Of a DNA stretch of 64,000 nucleotides, positions 48,737 to 56,880 are shown one piece after another (within the stretch, counting starts at the first letter, position 1; each line of letters starts with the position of its first letter). The notes beneath the pieces are model-generated. The model was not told the origin of the DNA. It did not search any database and saw only the letters and a program-made list of their open reading frames with translations. The DNA comes from Polaribacter pectinis (GTDB taxonomy: Bacteria > Bacteroidota > Bacteroidia > Flavobacteriales > Flavobacteriaceae): NCBI RefSeq assembly GCF_014352875.1, contig NZ_CP060695.1:2077501-2141500 (forward strand). The letters run 5' to 3'. A program made the position numbers and the translations under genes.

Positions 48737-49375
48737 TTATTTCTTTGTTTTAACAACAAAAGACATTTCAATTAAATCGTCAATAAACTTGTCTTTTAAG
48801 TTATCGAAAAATGACTTAGAACCATATTTTACATTAAAATCTGCTCTGTTAATATTAAATGTTTCACTTGTAAAAGTTGTAACACCACCTTCTGTAGAAA
48901 TCATTGCAGGAATAGTAATGCTTTTAGCAATATCTTTAATTAATAAGTTACCAGTTACAGCTAGTTTTCCTTCTGTTTCTTCAATTTTAGTAATTACAAA
49001 TTTTGCATTTGGATATTCAGCTACATCAAAGAAGTCTGCATTTTTTAAGTGTCCTTCTAATTTACCAGCTCCTTCAGAACCAGCCATATCTAAATTTTTA
49101 ATTGAAGTCATGTCAATAATAAACTCTCCTTGTGTTAATTTGCCATCTTCAATTAATAAACCTCCACTTTTTAGAGCAACTGTTCCATTATGCGCTCCTC
49201 CAGGTTTTGTTCCTTTCCAATTTAATACAGATGTATCTGTATCTACATTATTTAATTCAGCAACATTTACAGTTACTTTTACAGCTTCTTTAGCTTCTAC
49301 TTTTTCTTTTTTCTCGCTTTTACATGCAGTTAAAACTGATGCTACTAATGCCAATGTTAAAAATACTTTTTTCAT
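48737..49375 (-). CDS. YceI family lipoprotein
   Basis: The 212-residue product has a lipoprotein signal (MKKVFLTLALVASVLTAC; Cys18) and a charged start KSEKKE. The YceI beta-barrel fold follows (VDTDTSVLNWKGTKPGGAHNGTV, GKLEGHLKNADFFDVAEYPNAKFV), which binds isoprenoid-like lipids in homologues. The role in this genus is unknown. It is set off by its own terminator. Confidence 0.9.
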   Translation of the reverse strand: MKKVFLTLALVASVLTACKSEKKEKVEAKEAVKVTVNVAELNNVDTDTSVLNWKGTKPGGAHNGTVALKSGGLLIEDGKLTQGEFIIDMTSIKNLDMAGSEGAGKLEGHLKNADFFDVAEYPNAKFVITKIEETEGKLAVTGNLLIKDIAKSITIPAMISTEGGVTTFTSETFNINRADFNVKYGSKSFFDNLKDKFIDDLIEMSFVVKTKK

Positions 49376-49465
49376 TTTATTTTGATTTTAATTAGTTTTC
49401 AAATTCTGGAAATTTATTTCCCATGGCAAATATACAATGAATTTATTTTCCTTGGAAACTATTTT

Positions 49466-50179
49466 TTACTTTTTTATTAAAAAATTAACAACATGTGCTG
49501 CTGCTTGCAATCCAAATGCAGCTGGCATGTAGCTTATGGTACCATAATAAGATTTTTTAAAATTGGTTCCGTCTGTAATTTTTACGCTTGCAGGAATTTG
49601 AACTTCTTCTGAATAAACCGCTTTTACACCTTTATCTACCTTTCTTTCTTTTAAACGCTTTCTTAAAACTCTTGCCATTGTACAGTTCTTTGTTTTGGCA
49701 ATATCTTTTACACGAATTTTGGTTGCATCTAATTTACCTCCAGCTCCCATTGAAGAAATAATTTTAACTTTCTTTCTTCTTGCAGCCACAATTAAATTAA
49801 TTTTTGGTGTAATAGAATCTATACAATCTAAAACGTAGTCAAACTCTTTTGAAACAATTTCATAGGCTCTTTCTGGTGATAAAAATTCTTTTAAAACTGT
49901 TAATTCTAAATCTGGATTAATATCTTTTAATCTTTCTGATAAAATGCTTGTTTTCGCTTTACCAACTGTAGATTGTAATGCAGGCAATTGCCTATTGATA
50001 TTCGTTTCATCAAAAACATCGCCATCTACTATTGTCATTTTTCCAACACCAGCTCTTGCTATAAATTCTGCTGCATAACTTCCAACTCCTCCTAAACCAA
50101 CAACTAAAATATTGGCATTTTGTAATCTTTCAATTCCTTCTTTTTGCACTAAAAGTTCAGTACGTTCTAACCAACTCAT
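49466..50179 (-). CDS. tcdA: tRNA threonylcarbamoyladenosine dehydratase (TcdA)
   Basis: The 237-residue E1-like protein has the ATP-binding motif GLGGVGSYAAEFIARAGVG and DETNINRQLPALQSTVG, which mark the ThiF/MoeB superfamily. Its length and the late segment KIISSMGAGGKLDATKIRV with VYSEEVQIP fit TcdA (CsdL), which converts t6A37 of tRNA to the cyclic form. Its first codons overlap the end of the TatD gene by 4 bp. Confidence 0.88.
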   Translation of the reverse strand: MSWLERTELLVQKEGIERLQNANILVVGLGGVGSYAAEFIARAGVGKMTIVDGDVFDETNINRQLPALQSTVGKAKTSILSERLKDINPDLELTVLKEFLSPERAYEIVSKEFDYVLDCIDSITPKINLIVAARRKKVKIISSMGAGGKLDATKIRVKDIAKTKNCTMARVLRKRLKERKVDKGVKAVYSEEVQIPASVKITDGTNFKKSYYGTISYMPAAFGLQAAAHVVNFLIKK

Positions 50180-50820
50180 ACTCTAAATATATTTCTAAAA
50201 TTTTGTTTTATTATTTGTTGAAGTTCTTCAACCTCTAACCTTTTTATGTTTGCTACTTTTTTATAAACTTCTTGAATTGTAACTTCTGAATCGTCTGTTT
50301 CTAAAAACAATTTATCTAAAGGAATTTCTGAAACTGCTTTTTGCAGTTTTTCATTCTTGATAATTGCTACTCCAATTGATAAAATAATTCCGTTTTTAAT
50401 TAAACTTTCTGCAACTTGTAGGTTTTTATTGAAACCGTGTAAAATCCAAATTTGTTTTGGTTTTGTTTCTTTTTGGATTTCAATAATTTCTTGAAATGCT
50501 TTTACACAGTGGATAATTAAAGGTTTGTTGTGTTTTTCTGAAAGTTTCACTTGTTTTCTGAAAACTTCTTGTTGAAGTTTAAAATCTGCTTCTATAATTT
50601 TATCTAAACCACATTCGCCCAAAGCAAAACAATTTTTATTTTGAAGACTTTGTTCTATAAGTAAAAGTTCTTCTTCAATTTTATTTTTATTGATAAACCA
50701 AGGATGAATTCCGATTGAAAAAGGAGAAGAAAAATCTACTGAAGTTGGATATTTATTTTCAATAGAAAACACGTTTTCAACCGATGATTTTTTGTGAGTA
50801 TGGATGTTGATAAAATCCAA
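50176..50820 (-). CDS. TatD family metal-dependent hydrolase
   Basis: The 214-residue protein starts MDFINIHTHKK, the metal-binding HxH of the family. ALGECGLDK, LIIHCVKAF and LFLETDDSEVTI follow as further metal ligands. It is shorter than E. coli TatD, a normal size for the Bacteroidota type. TatD proteins are 3'-5' DNA nucleases or deacylases. It overlaps tcdA by 4 bp and lies 5 bp after dtd. Confidence 0.87.
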   Translation of the reverse strand: MDFINIHTHKKSSVENVFSIENKYPTSVDFSSPFSIGIHPWFINKNKIEEELLLIEQSLQNKNCFALGECGLDKIIEADFKLQQEVFRKQVKLSEKHNKPLIIHCVKAFQEIIEIQKETKPKQIWILHGFNKNLQVAESLIKNGIILSIGVAIIKNEKLQKAVSEIPLDKLFLETDDSEVTIQEVYKKVANIKRLEVEELQQIIKQNFRNIFRV

Positions 50821-50825
50821 ATTAG

Positions 50826-51278
50826 TTATTCTTTATTTTTTGAATCGATGATGATTGTTACTGGACCATCATTTAACAATTCGACTTTCATGTCTGCACC
50901 AAATTCTCCAGTTTGTACTTTATTCCCCAATTCGTTTTCCAATGTTTTCACAAAATTCTCATATAAAGGAATTGCAATTTCTGGTTTTGCTGCTTTTATA
51001 TAACTTGGTCTGTTTCCTTTTTTGGTGGAGGCTTGCAACGTAAACTGACTCACAACAATCACTTCTCCATTACTTTCTAATAAAGATTTGTTCATTACTC
51101 CATTTTCGTCATTAAAAATGCGGAGATTTGCCACTTTTCGAACCAACCAATTAATGTCTTCTTGAGCATCTTCATTAACAATTCCCAATAAAACTAAAAG
51201 TCCGTTTTTGATGTCTGCAACTTTTTGTTCTTTAATAGTTACACTTGCTTTAGAAACTCTTTGAATTACAATTTTCAT
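50826..51278 (-). CDS. dtd: D-aminoacyl-tRNA deacylase
   Basis: The 150-residue enzyme removes D-amino acids from mischarged tRNA. The start MKIVIQRVSKASVTI, the SQFTLQAS motif and the NDGPVTIII motif near the end form the Gly-cisPro-type active site. Length is standard. It is 3 bp after rsgA and 5 bp before tatD, so it is part of one transcription unit. Confidence 0.95.
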   Translation of the reverse strand: MKIVIQRVSKASVTIKEQKVADIKNGLLVLLGIVNEDAQEDINWLVRKVANLRIFNDENGVMNKSLLESNGEVIVVSQFTLQASTKKGNRPSYIKAAKPEIAIPLYENFVKTLENELGNKVQTGEFGADMKVELLNDGPVTIIIDSKNKE

Positions 51279-51281
51279 AAC

Positions 51282-52259
51282 CTACTCATTATCTTCTTCG
51301 TTCCAAATATCGGTTCTAAAATGCTCTGATTCTTCTTCGCCTTCTAAAATTTGTAAGTAACTTTTATAACGAGACCAAGAAACTTTTTCTTCTTCTAAAG
51401 CTTCTTTTACAGCACATTTTGGCTCTTTTGTATGTATACAATTATTGAATTTACAGTCTTGCTTTAACGCAAAAAACTCTGGAAAATAGTCTCCTAACTC
51501 GTATTTATCTATATCTACAACTCCAAAACCTTTAATTCCTGGTGTGTCTATAATTTTTGCATCGTTTTTATTTTCGATACTTAAATCGAACATTTCTGCA
51601 AAAGTAGTGGTGTGTTTTCCTTGGTTATGTTGGTCGGAAATTTCTTTGGTTTTTAAGTCTAATGTTTTGTCTATTGCATTTACCAAAGTGGTTTTTCCAA
51701 CTCCAGAATGCCCAACAAACATAGATGTTTTACCCAACATCATTTCTTTAATGGTATCTACATTTTTATTTTGTGTTGCAGAAACTTCTACACATCTGTA
51801 ACCAATGGCTTCGTAAATATCTTTTAAGTATAAAATTTCTGCTCTTTCTTCTATTTCGTAAGAATCTATTTTATTGAAAACTAAAATCACATCGATTCTG
51901 TAGGCTCTTGCAGAAACTAAAAAACGGTCTATAAACGTGGTAAATGTTGGTGGATTATTTATAGTAATTAGTAAAAAAACTTGATCGATATTTGAAGCAA
52001 TAATATGTGTTTGCTTGGAAAGGTTTACAGATTTTCTGACGATAAAATTATCTCTTTCTAAAATCTTTTTTATAACACCTGTCTCTTCGTCGTTTTTTGC
52101 TTCTAAATCGAACACCACTTTGTCGCCAACCGCAATTGGATTGGTGCTTTTAATGTCTTTTATTCTGAATTTCCCTTTTATTCTACATTTGTAAAATTCT
52201 CCATTATCGGCTTTTACCTGATACCAACTTCCTGTAGATTTATAAACTGTTCCTGTCAT
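51282..52259 (-). CDS. rsgA: Ribosome small subunit-dependent GTPase RsgA
   Basis: The 325-residue protein has an N-terminal OB fold, a circularly permuted GTPase domain and a C-terminal zinc finger. G-motifs occur in permuted order: VFNKID (G4), GHSGVGKTTLVNA (G1) and IDTPGIKGF (G3). The zinc finger is CKFNNCIHTKEPKCAV. RsgA takes part in 30S ribosome maturation. It begins the rsgA-dtd-tatD-tcdA run. Confidence 0.96.
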   Translation of the reverse strand: MTGTVYKSTGSWYQVKADNGEFYKCRIKGKFRIKDIKSTNPIAVGDKVVFDLEAKNDEETGVIKKILERDNFIVRKSVNLSKQTHIIASNIDQVFLLITINNPPTFTTFIDRFLVSARAYRIDVILVFNKIDSYEIEERAEILYLKDIYEAIGYRCVEVSATQNKNVDTIKEMMLGKTSMFVGHSGVGKTTLVNAIDKTLDLKTKEISDQHNQGKHTTTFAEMFDLSIENKNDAKIIDTPGIKGFGVVDIDKYELGDYFPEFFALKQDCKFNNCIHTKEPKCAVKEALEEEKVSWSRYKSYLQILEGEEESEHFRTDIWNEEDNE

Positions 52260-52302
52260 TATTACAAAGATGAGAATAAATTACGAATTTGTAATAAAAA
52301 AT

Positions 52303-52472
52303 AAACCTCACAGACTTAATATCTGTGAGGTTTGTATATTCTAAAAGTTAGTTTTAATAACTTCCTTATAAGGTTTGTTCTACGCGTTAAGGATTGAACG
52401 GCTTGTTTGAACTCTTTTTTGCTTTTCTGCAAAAAAAGTGAGTAGTGAAAGCCTGACCTTTAGGTAACGCCC
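52303..52472 (+). repeat. 170-bp composite repeat, copy C
   Basis: The left hairpin is AAACCTCACAGA/TCTGTGAGGTTT. ACTTCC follows at the same distance as in copy B, and then the GCGTTAAGGATTGA element (52384-52472). Its core stem is TTTTTTGC/GCAAAAAAA, where copies B and D have GT/AC, a compensating change. It ends 5 bp from the stop of the DAHP synthase gene. Confidence 0.85.
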
Positions 52473-52477
52473 AAAAA

Positions 52478-53560
52478 CTATCCGTTAATTACTTTTTCTT
52501 GATGATTGATAGATTCTTGGTGAATTGCCTTGAACATTTTCAATACAAATTCTTCACTTAAACCTTTACTCTCACCTTCTAAAATCATGTTTCCAAGAAT
52601 CTCGTTCCAACGTTTTGATTGTAAAACAGCAACATTCTTTTGTTTTTTCAAAGCGCCAATTTCATCGGAAACTTTCATTCTTTTTCCTAACAATTCAATC
52701 AATTGATCGTCTGCAACATTAATTTGTGCTCTTAAATTGTCTAAAGCATTTGTATAATCTGCTTCTGTATTGGTTTCTTTTCTGATTTTTAAATCTTCCA
52801 TGATCTGTTTCAACTTTGTTGGTGTAACTTGTTGTGCAGCATCTGACCAAGCGTTTTCTGGGTCGAAATGAGTTTCGATCATTAAACCATCGAAATTTAA
52901 ATCTAACGCAGTTTGACAAACATCTTGAATCATTTCTCTGTTTCCTGTAATATGCGAAGGATCGTTAATTAAAGGTAAATCTGGAAACTTATTTTGGAAT
53001 TCAATTGCTAATTGCCATTCTGGAGTGTTTCTATATTTCGTTTTTTCGTACGTAGAAAATCCTCTGTGAATTGCTCCTAAATTTTTGATTCCTGCTGTGT
53101 ATAATCTTTCAATTCCACCTAACCAAAGAGCTAAATCTGGATTTACCGGATTTTTAACCAATACAATTTTATCTGTTCCTTGCAAAGCATCTGCAATTTC
53201 TTGCATGATAAAAGGAGATACTGTAGAACGTGCACCAATCCATAATAAATCTACATCATTCTCGATTGCTAATTTTACGTGTGCAGCATTTGCTACTTCT
53301 GTACAGGTTTTCATACCTGTTTCTTCTTTTACTTTCTTTAACCATCTTAAACCAATTTCTCCAACACCTTCAAACATTCCTGGTCTTGTTCTTGGTTTCC
53401 ATATTCCTGCTCTAAAATAGCTTACATCAGAATCTTTTAGTTCGTGTGCAATTTTTAAAACCTGTTCTTCGGTTTCTGCACTACAAGGCCCTGCTATTAC
53501 TAGTGGATGATCTAATTTCATATCGTCCAACCATGTTCTTAATTCTTTTGTATTCTTCAT
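52478..53560 (-). CDS. Bifunctional DAHP synthase / chorismate mutase (type II)
   Basis: The 360-residue protein joins two enzymes of aromatic amino acid synthesis. Residues 1 to about 255 form DAHP synthase (VIAGPCSAETEEQ, WKPRTRPGMFEGVGEIGL, LINDPSHITGNREM). Residues of about 265-355 form a helical chorismate mutase (NALDNLRAQINVADDQLIELLGKRM). Together they make the first intermediate and convert chorismate to prephenate. It is last in the Phe/Tyr operon, 21 bp after tyrA. Confidence 0.96.
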   Translation of the reverse strand: MKNTKELRTWLDDMKLDHPLVIAGPCSAETEEQVLKIAHELKDSDVSYFRAGIWKPRTRPGMFEGVGEIGLRWLKKVKEETGMKTCTEVANAAHVKLAIENDVDLLWIGARSTVSPFIMQEIADALQGTDKIVLVKNPVNPDLALWLGGIERLYTAGIKNLGAIHRGFSTYEKTKYRNTPEWQLAIEFQNKFPDLPLINDPSHITGNREMIQDVCQTALDLNFDGLMIETHFDPENAWSDAAQQVTPTKLKQIMEDLKIRKETNTEADYTNALDNLRAQINVADDQLIELLGKRMKVSDEIGALKKQKNVAVLQSKRWNEILGNMILEGESKGLSEEFVLKMFKAIHQESINHQEKVING

Positions 53561-53581
53561 TTTTCTACTTATTGTGGCTTA

Positions 53582-54433
53582 TTATTTTATGCCGTTTAAA
53601 ATTTGTTTTATATAATTTGTATTCTCCATTTCGTTAAAAATTTCAGAGAAATTATCTTGTTGCATCAACTCTTTAAAATGTTGTAAATTGTTGATGTATT
53701 CTTCTAATGTTTCTATTACGTTTTCTTTATTTTGTTTAAAAATTGGCGTCCACATTGCTGGCGAACTTTTTGCCAAACGAACTGTAGATTCGAAACCTGA
53801 ACCTGCCATATCGAAAATATCGCGCTCATTTTTTTCTTTATTAATTACTGTTTTCCCTAACATAAACGCACTAATGTGGGAAAGGTGCGAAACATACGCA
53901 ATATGTTTGTCGTGTGAAACTGCATCCATATATCTAATACGCATTCCAATTGCTCTAAAAAGGTCTAATGCTTTTTCTTGCAACTTAAAAGTTGTTTTTT
54001 CTACTTCGCAAATAATGTTCGTTTTTCCTTTATACAAGCCAGAAATTGCTGCTGTTGGTCCAGATTTTTCTGTTCCTGCAATTGGGTGGCAAGCCAAAAA
54101 GTTTCGTCTTCTTTTATGATGTTCAACAGATTTACAAATTGCTTCTTTTGTGGAACCTGCATCTACAACCAGTGTATTATCACCGATTTTATCTAAAATT
54201 GTTGGTAATAGTTTTACAGTTGCATCTACTGGAATTGATACGATTACCAAATCTGCATTTTCTAAATCGTCTAAAGTTGCTTTTTTGTCAATCAGTTTTA
54301 ATTCTAACGCTTTATTTAGCGTTTCGTCTTTTCTGCTAATTCCATGTAAGACAGTATCTGGATAATGCTTTTTAATGTCGATTGCGAAACTTCCGCCAAT
54401 TAAACCAATACCAATAAAAAATATATTTTTCAT
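53582..54433 (-). CDS. tyrA: Prephenate dehydrogenase
   Basis: The 283-residue enzyme makes 4-hydroxyphenylpyruvate from prephenate on the way to tyrosine. The N-terminal NAD-binding GIGLIGGSFA is clear, with IVSIPVDAT, VVDAGSTK and FLACHPIAGTEKSG in the active-site region. No regulatory ACT domain follows, a normal length for the short form. It starts 3 bp after the aminotransferase gene ends. Confidence 0.95.
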   Translation of the reverse strand: MKNIFFIGIGLIGGSFAIDIKKHYPDTVLHGISRKDETLNKALELKLIDKKATLDDLENADLVIVSIPVDATVKLLPTILDKIGDNTLVVDAGSTKEAICKSVEHHKRRRNFLACHPIAGTEKSGPTAAISGLYKGKTNIICEVEKTTFKLQEKALDLFRAIGMRIRYMDAVSHDKHIAYVSHLSHISAFMLGKTVINKEKNERDIFDMAGSGFESTVRLAKSSPAMWTPIFKQNKENVIETLEEYINNLQHFKELMQQDNFSEIFNEMENTNYIKQILNGIK

Positions 54434-54436
54434 AAT

Positions 54437-55579
54437 CTATAATCTTGATATAGCTTCTTTAATTATTTCTGTTGTTACACATAACGAAAAACGAATATAT
54501 CCTTCCCCTTGAGAACCAAATATTGTTCCTGGTGTTATAAAAATATCGTTGTTGTATAAAACTGAATCTGTAACTTCTTCAGATTTTTTACCTTCAGGAA
54601 TTTTTGCCCAAACAAATAAACCTGTTGCGTTTTTACTATATTTTGCATCTAATTTATCTGCTAATTCCCAAATTAAATTTCTACGTTCTGTGTAGATTTT
54701 ATTTTGTTCTGAAAACCAAGAATCTGATAATTGTAATGCCTCAATTGCGCCTTTTTGAATTCCGTAAAACATGCCAGAATCCATATTAGATTTTACTTTT
54801 AATATTTCGTTGATGTATGTTGAGTTCCCTAAAACCATTCCAACTCGCCAACCAGCCATGTTAAAAGTTTTACTTAAAGAATTCAATTCTAAAGCAATGT
54901 CTTTTGCGCCTGCTACTTGTAAAATACTTATAGGATTATTGTTTAAAATAAAACTATAAGGATTGTCGTTAATGATTAAAATATGATTTTTTTTTCCAAA
55001 AGCAATCAACTTTTTAAAGGTTTCTAAAGTTGCATTTGTTCCAGTTGGCATGTGTGGATAATTTACCCACATAATTTTAACTTCAGATAAATCTTGAGTT
55101 TCTAATTCTGCGAAATTTGGTTGCCAATTGTCTTCTGCACTTAAATTATAAAAAAGTGGTTCTGCACCTACTAATTTGGTGACAGATGTATATGTTGGAT
55201 ATCCTGGATTCGGAATTAACACTTTATCGCCTTCGTTTAAAAAAGCCATAGAAATATGCATAATTCCCTCTTTACTTCCCATTAATGGCAACACTTCATT
55301 TTCTGGATTCGTTTCTACAGAAAATTTGTTTTTATAAAAAGTTGAAATAGCATTTCTTAACTCTGGTAAACCTTGGTAAGATTGATATTTGTGAGCAGAA
55401 GCATCTCCTAAACTTCCTTGAATTGCTTCTAAAACTTTTGCTGGTGGTTGCAAATCTGGAGAGCCAATTCCCATATTGATAATTGGTTTTCCAGCCGCCA
55501 TTAATTCTCTTACTTCTCTTAATTTTTTAGAGAAATAGTATTCTTGAACAGTATCTAATCTTTTTGCAGGTTGTATCAT
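54437..55579 (-). CDS. Class I/II PLP-dependent aminotransferase of the Phe/Tyr operon
   Basis: The 380-residue enzyme has the fold type I pattern, with VLIPNPGYPTYTS, NYPHMPTGTNATLE, and the PLP Lys in ELNSLSKTFNMAGWRVG. Given its place between pheA and tyrA, it probably makes phenylalanine, tyrosine, or prephenate-derived arogenate by transamination (inference). It lies 1 bp after pheA ends. Confidence 0.9.
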   Translation of the reverse strand: MIQPAKRLDTVQEYYFSKKLREVRELMAAGKPIINMGIGSPDLQPPAKVLEAIQGSLGDASAHKYQSYQGLPELRNAISTFYKNKFSVETNPENEVLPLMGSKEGIMHISMAFLNEGDKVLIPNPGYPTYTSVTKLVGAEPLFYNLSAEDNWQPNFAELETQDLSEVKIMWVNYPHMPTGTNATLETFKKLIAFGKKNHILIINDNPYSFILNNNPISILQVAGAKDIALELNSLSKTFNMAGWRVGMVLGNSTYINEILKVKSNMDSGMFYGIQKGAIEALQLSDSWFSEQNKIYTERRNLIWELADKLDAKYSKNATGLFVWAKIPEGKKSEEVTDSVLYNNDIFITPGTIFGSQGEGYIRFSLCVTTEIIKEAISRL

Positions 55580-55580
55580 T

Positions 55581-56405
55581 TTATTTTCTGCCGTTTTTAT
55601 AAGTTCCTAAAATTTTGAATTCTTCTGCCATTATTTCTATAATCGCTTTTGCTTTTTCGTATTCTTTATATTCTTCGAAAGTAACATCTACAAAAAACGA
55701 ATATTTCCAAGGCATTTCTATTACTGGTAAAGATTGAATTTTGGTTAAATTCATTTTACAATCGCTCAACACATTTAAAATAGCTGCCAAACTTCCTCGT
55801 TTATGATTCAGTTGAAATTTTAACGATGCTTTATTTACTTCCTCATTAATTGCTGGCTCGTTAGTTTGTACAATTACAAATCGTGTTGAATTGTCTTTTA
55901 TCGTCTGAATTTCATCTTCAATAATTGACAAATCGAAAATTTCTGCGGCTATTTTTGGCGCAATTGCTGCAATTCCTTTTAAATTTTCTTTTGATATTCT
56001 TTTCGCAACTTCAGCAGTATCTACATCTTCTACCAACTTTATATGTGGATGTTTTTTAAAAAACTCCTTGCATTGTAATAATGCCATTGGATGCGACCAA
56101 ACTTCTTTTATATCTTCAATAGTTTGATTCTCTAGACACATTAAATGATGATGAATATTCAAATATTCTTCTCCTACAACATGTAGGTTGTTATTATCAA
56201 TTAATGCATAATTAGGAATTATAGAACCTGCAATTGTGTTTTCTATTGCCATTACTCCCAAATTGGCAGTTTTATCCAATAAACTATCCACCAAAACATC
56301 AAAAGACATACACTCTTTTAGTTGAATGTCGTTTCCATAAAAGTCGCGTGCAACTTTATGGTGGTTTGAGCCTTCTGCTCCTTGTATGGCGATTGTTTTA
56401 TTCAT
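55581..56405 (-). CDS. pheA: Prephenate dehydratase
   Basis: The 274-residue protein converts prephenate to phenylpyruvate. The catalytic domain shows IAIQGAEGSNHHKVARDF, GVMAIENTIAGSI and the TRFVIV motif; a C-terminal ACT domain follows (LKFQLNHKRGSLAAILNVLSD...KYSFFVDV), the usual site of Phe feedback. It opens the operon, and its start codon is 12 bp past the T-run of an attenuator terminator. Confidence 0.95.
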   Translation of the reverse strand: MNKTIAIQGAEGSNHHKVARDFYGNDIQLKECMSFDVLVDSLLDKTANLGVMAIENTIAGSIIPNYALIDNNNLHVVGEEYLNIHHHLMCLENQTIEDIKEVWSHPMALLQCKEFFKKHPHIKLVEDVDTAEVAKRISKENLKGIAAIAPKIAAEIFDLSIIEDEIQTIKDNSTRFVIVQTNEPAINEEVNKASLKFQLNHKRGSLAAILNVLSDCKMNLTKIQSLPVIEMPWKYSFFVDVTFEEYKEYEKAKAIIEIMAEEFKILGTYKNGRK

Positions 56406-56417
56406 TAATATAATATC

Positions 56418-56454
56418 AAAAAAAAAGTCTCGAATTAAATTCGAGACTTTATAT
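56418..56454 (-). terminator. Attenuator terminator of the Phe/Tyr operon
   Basis: On the minus strand AAAGTCTCGAATT is followed by its complement AATTCGAGACTTT (56424-56450) and nine T residues (56418-56426), a strong intrinsic terminator 12 bp before pheA. The 5' arm plus the preceding ATAT can alternatively pair with leader codons at 56480-56491. Confidence 0.92.
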
Positions 56455-56468
56455 ATATTTTATGTTTC

Positions 56469-56549
56469 TTAACAACATGATACAAAGTCTCTCCTCTTAC
56501 TAAAAAAGTAAAAGTAAAAATAGAAACGTGTAAAATTATTGTTCAACAT
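56469..56549 (-). CDS. pheL: Phe/Tyr leader peptide of the attenuator
   Basis: This 26-codon frame ends TAA at 56469. Residues 9-16 read FYFYFYFF; in total it has seven Phe and three Tyr. It lies 15-20 bp after the predicted transcription start and before the terminator. Codons 20-22 (AGA GAC TTT) contain the antiterminator strand. A ribosome stalled at the aromatic run for lack of charged tRNA-Phe or tRNA-Tyr should leave this strand free. The symbol is by analogy with the E. coli leader. Confidence 0.85.
   Translation of the reverse strand: MLNNNFTRFYFYFYFFSKRRDFVSCC
56480..56491 (-). promoter_or_regulatory. Antiterminator strand in the leader coding sequence
   Basis: GAGACTTTGTAT can pair over 12 bp (one G-U) with ATATAAAGTCTC at 56443-56454, which includes the 5' arm of the terminator. 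Formation of this pairing would prevent the terminator hairpin. Confidence 0.8.
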
Positions 56550-56570
56550 TTATTCTCTTGGTTTGAATGA

Positions 56571-56600
56571 CAAATCTAAAGATTAATTTTAGATATACAA
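56571..56600 (-). promoter_or_regulatory. Predicted promoter of the Phe/Tyr operon
   Basis: On the minus strand TTG, a 19-bp spacer and TAGATTTG match the Bacteroidota consensus at both boxes. The expected transcription start is about 56565, some 15 bp before the leader ATG. Confidence 0.75.
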
Positions 56601-56713
56601 ATAATATGAAAGAAGTTTAAAAAAATTTATGAACTCTTTAAAATCAAGTTTATTTATTATGATAAATGTAATTGTTTCTAACAATTATTATTAAAAACAA
56701 AATTATAATAAAC

Positions 56714-56743
56714 AAAAAAAGCATCTCAAAAGAGATGCTTTTT
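56714..56743 (-). terminator. Terminator after tRNA-Asp
   Basis: A stem AAAGCATCTC/GAGATGCTTT with loop AAAA ends in T-runs on both strands, immediately after the 3' end of tRNA-Asp. Confidence 0.85.
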
Positions 56744-56744
56744 G

Positions 56745-56818
56745 CGGTCTGGACGGGACTCGAACCCGCGACCCCCTGCGTGACAGGCAGGTATTCTAAC
56801 CAGCTGAACTACCAGACC
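56745..56818 (-). tRNA. tRNA-Asp (anticodon GUC)
   Basis: The minus strand folds as a cloverleaf with acceptor GGTCTGG/CCAGACC, discriminator G, and an anticodon stem with loop CTGTCAC (GTC). The T arm contains GGTTCGAGTCC. CCA is not encoded. It stands alone, between pheA and the DUF58 gene. Confidence 0.95.
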
Positions 56819-56880
56819 GTTGCTATTAGCGGTTGCAAATATATAACAGATTTTAACATCTGCAAACAAAAAAATGATTT

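Noticed and set aside
48789..49385. Long plus-strand frame opposite yceI
   Set aside because: It is a shadow of the yceI lipoprotein gene, which has a lipobox and family motifs on the minus strand.
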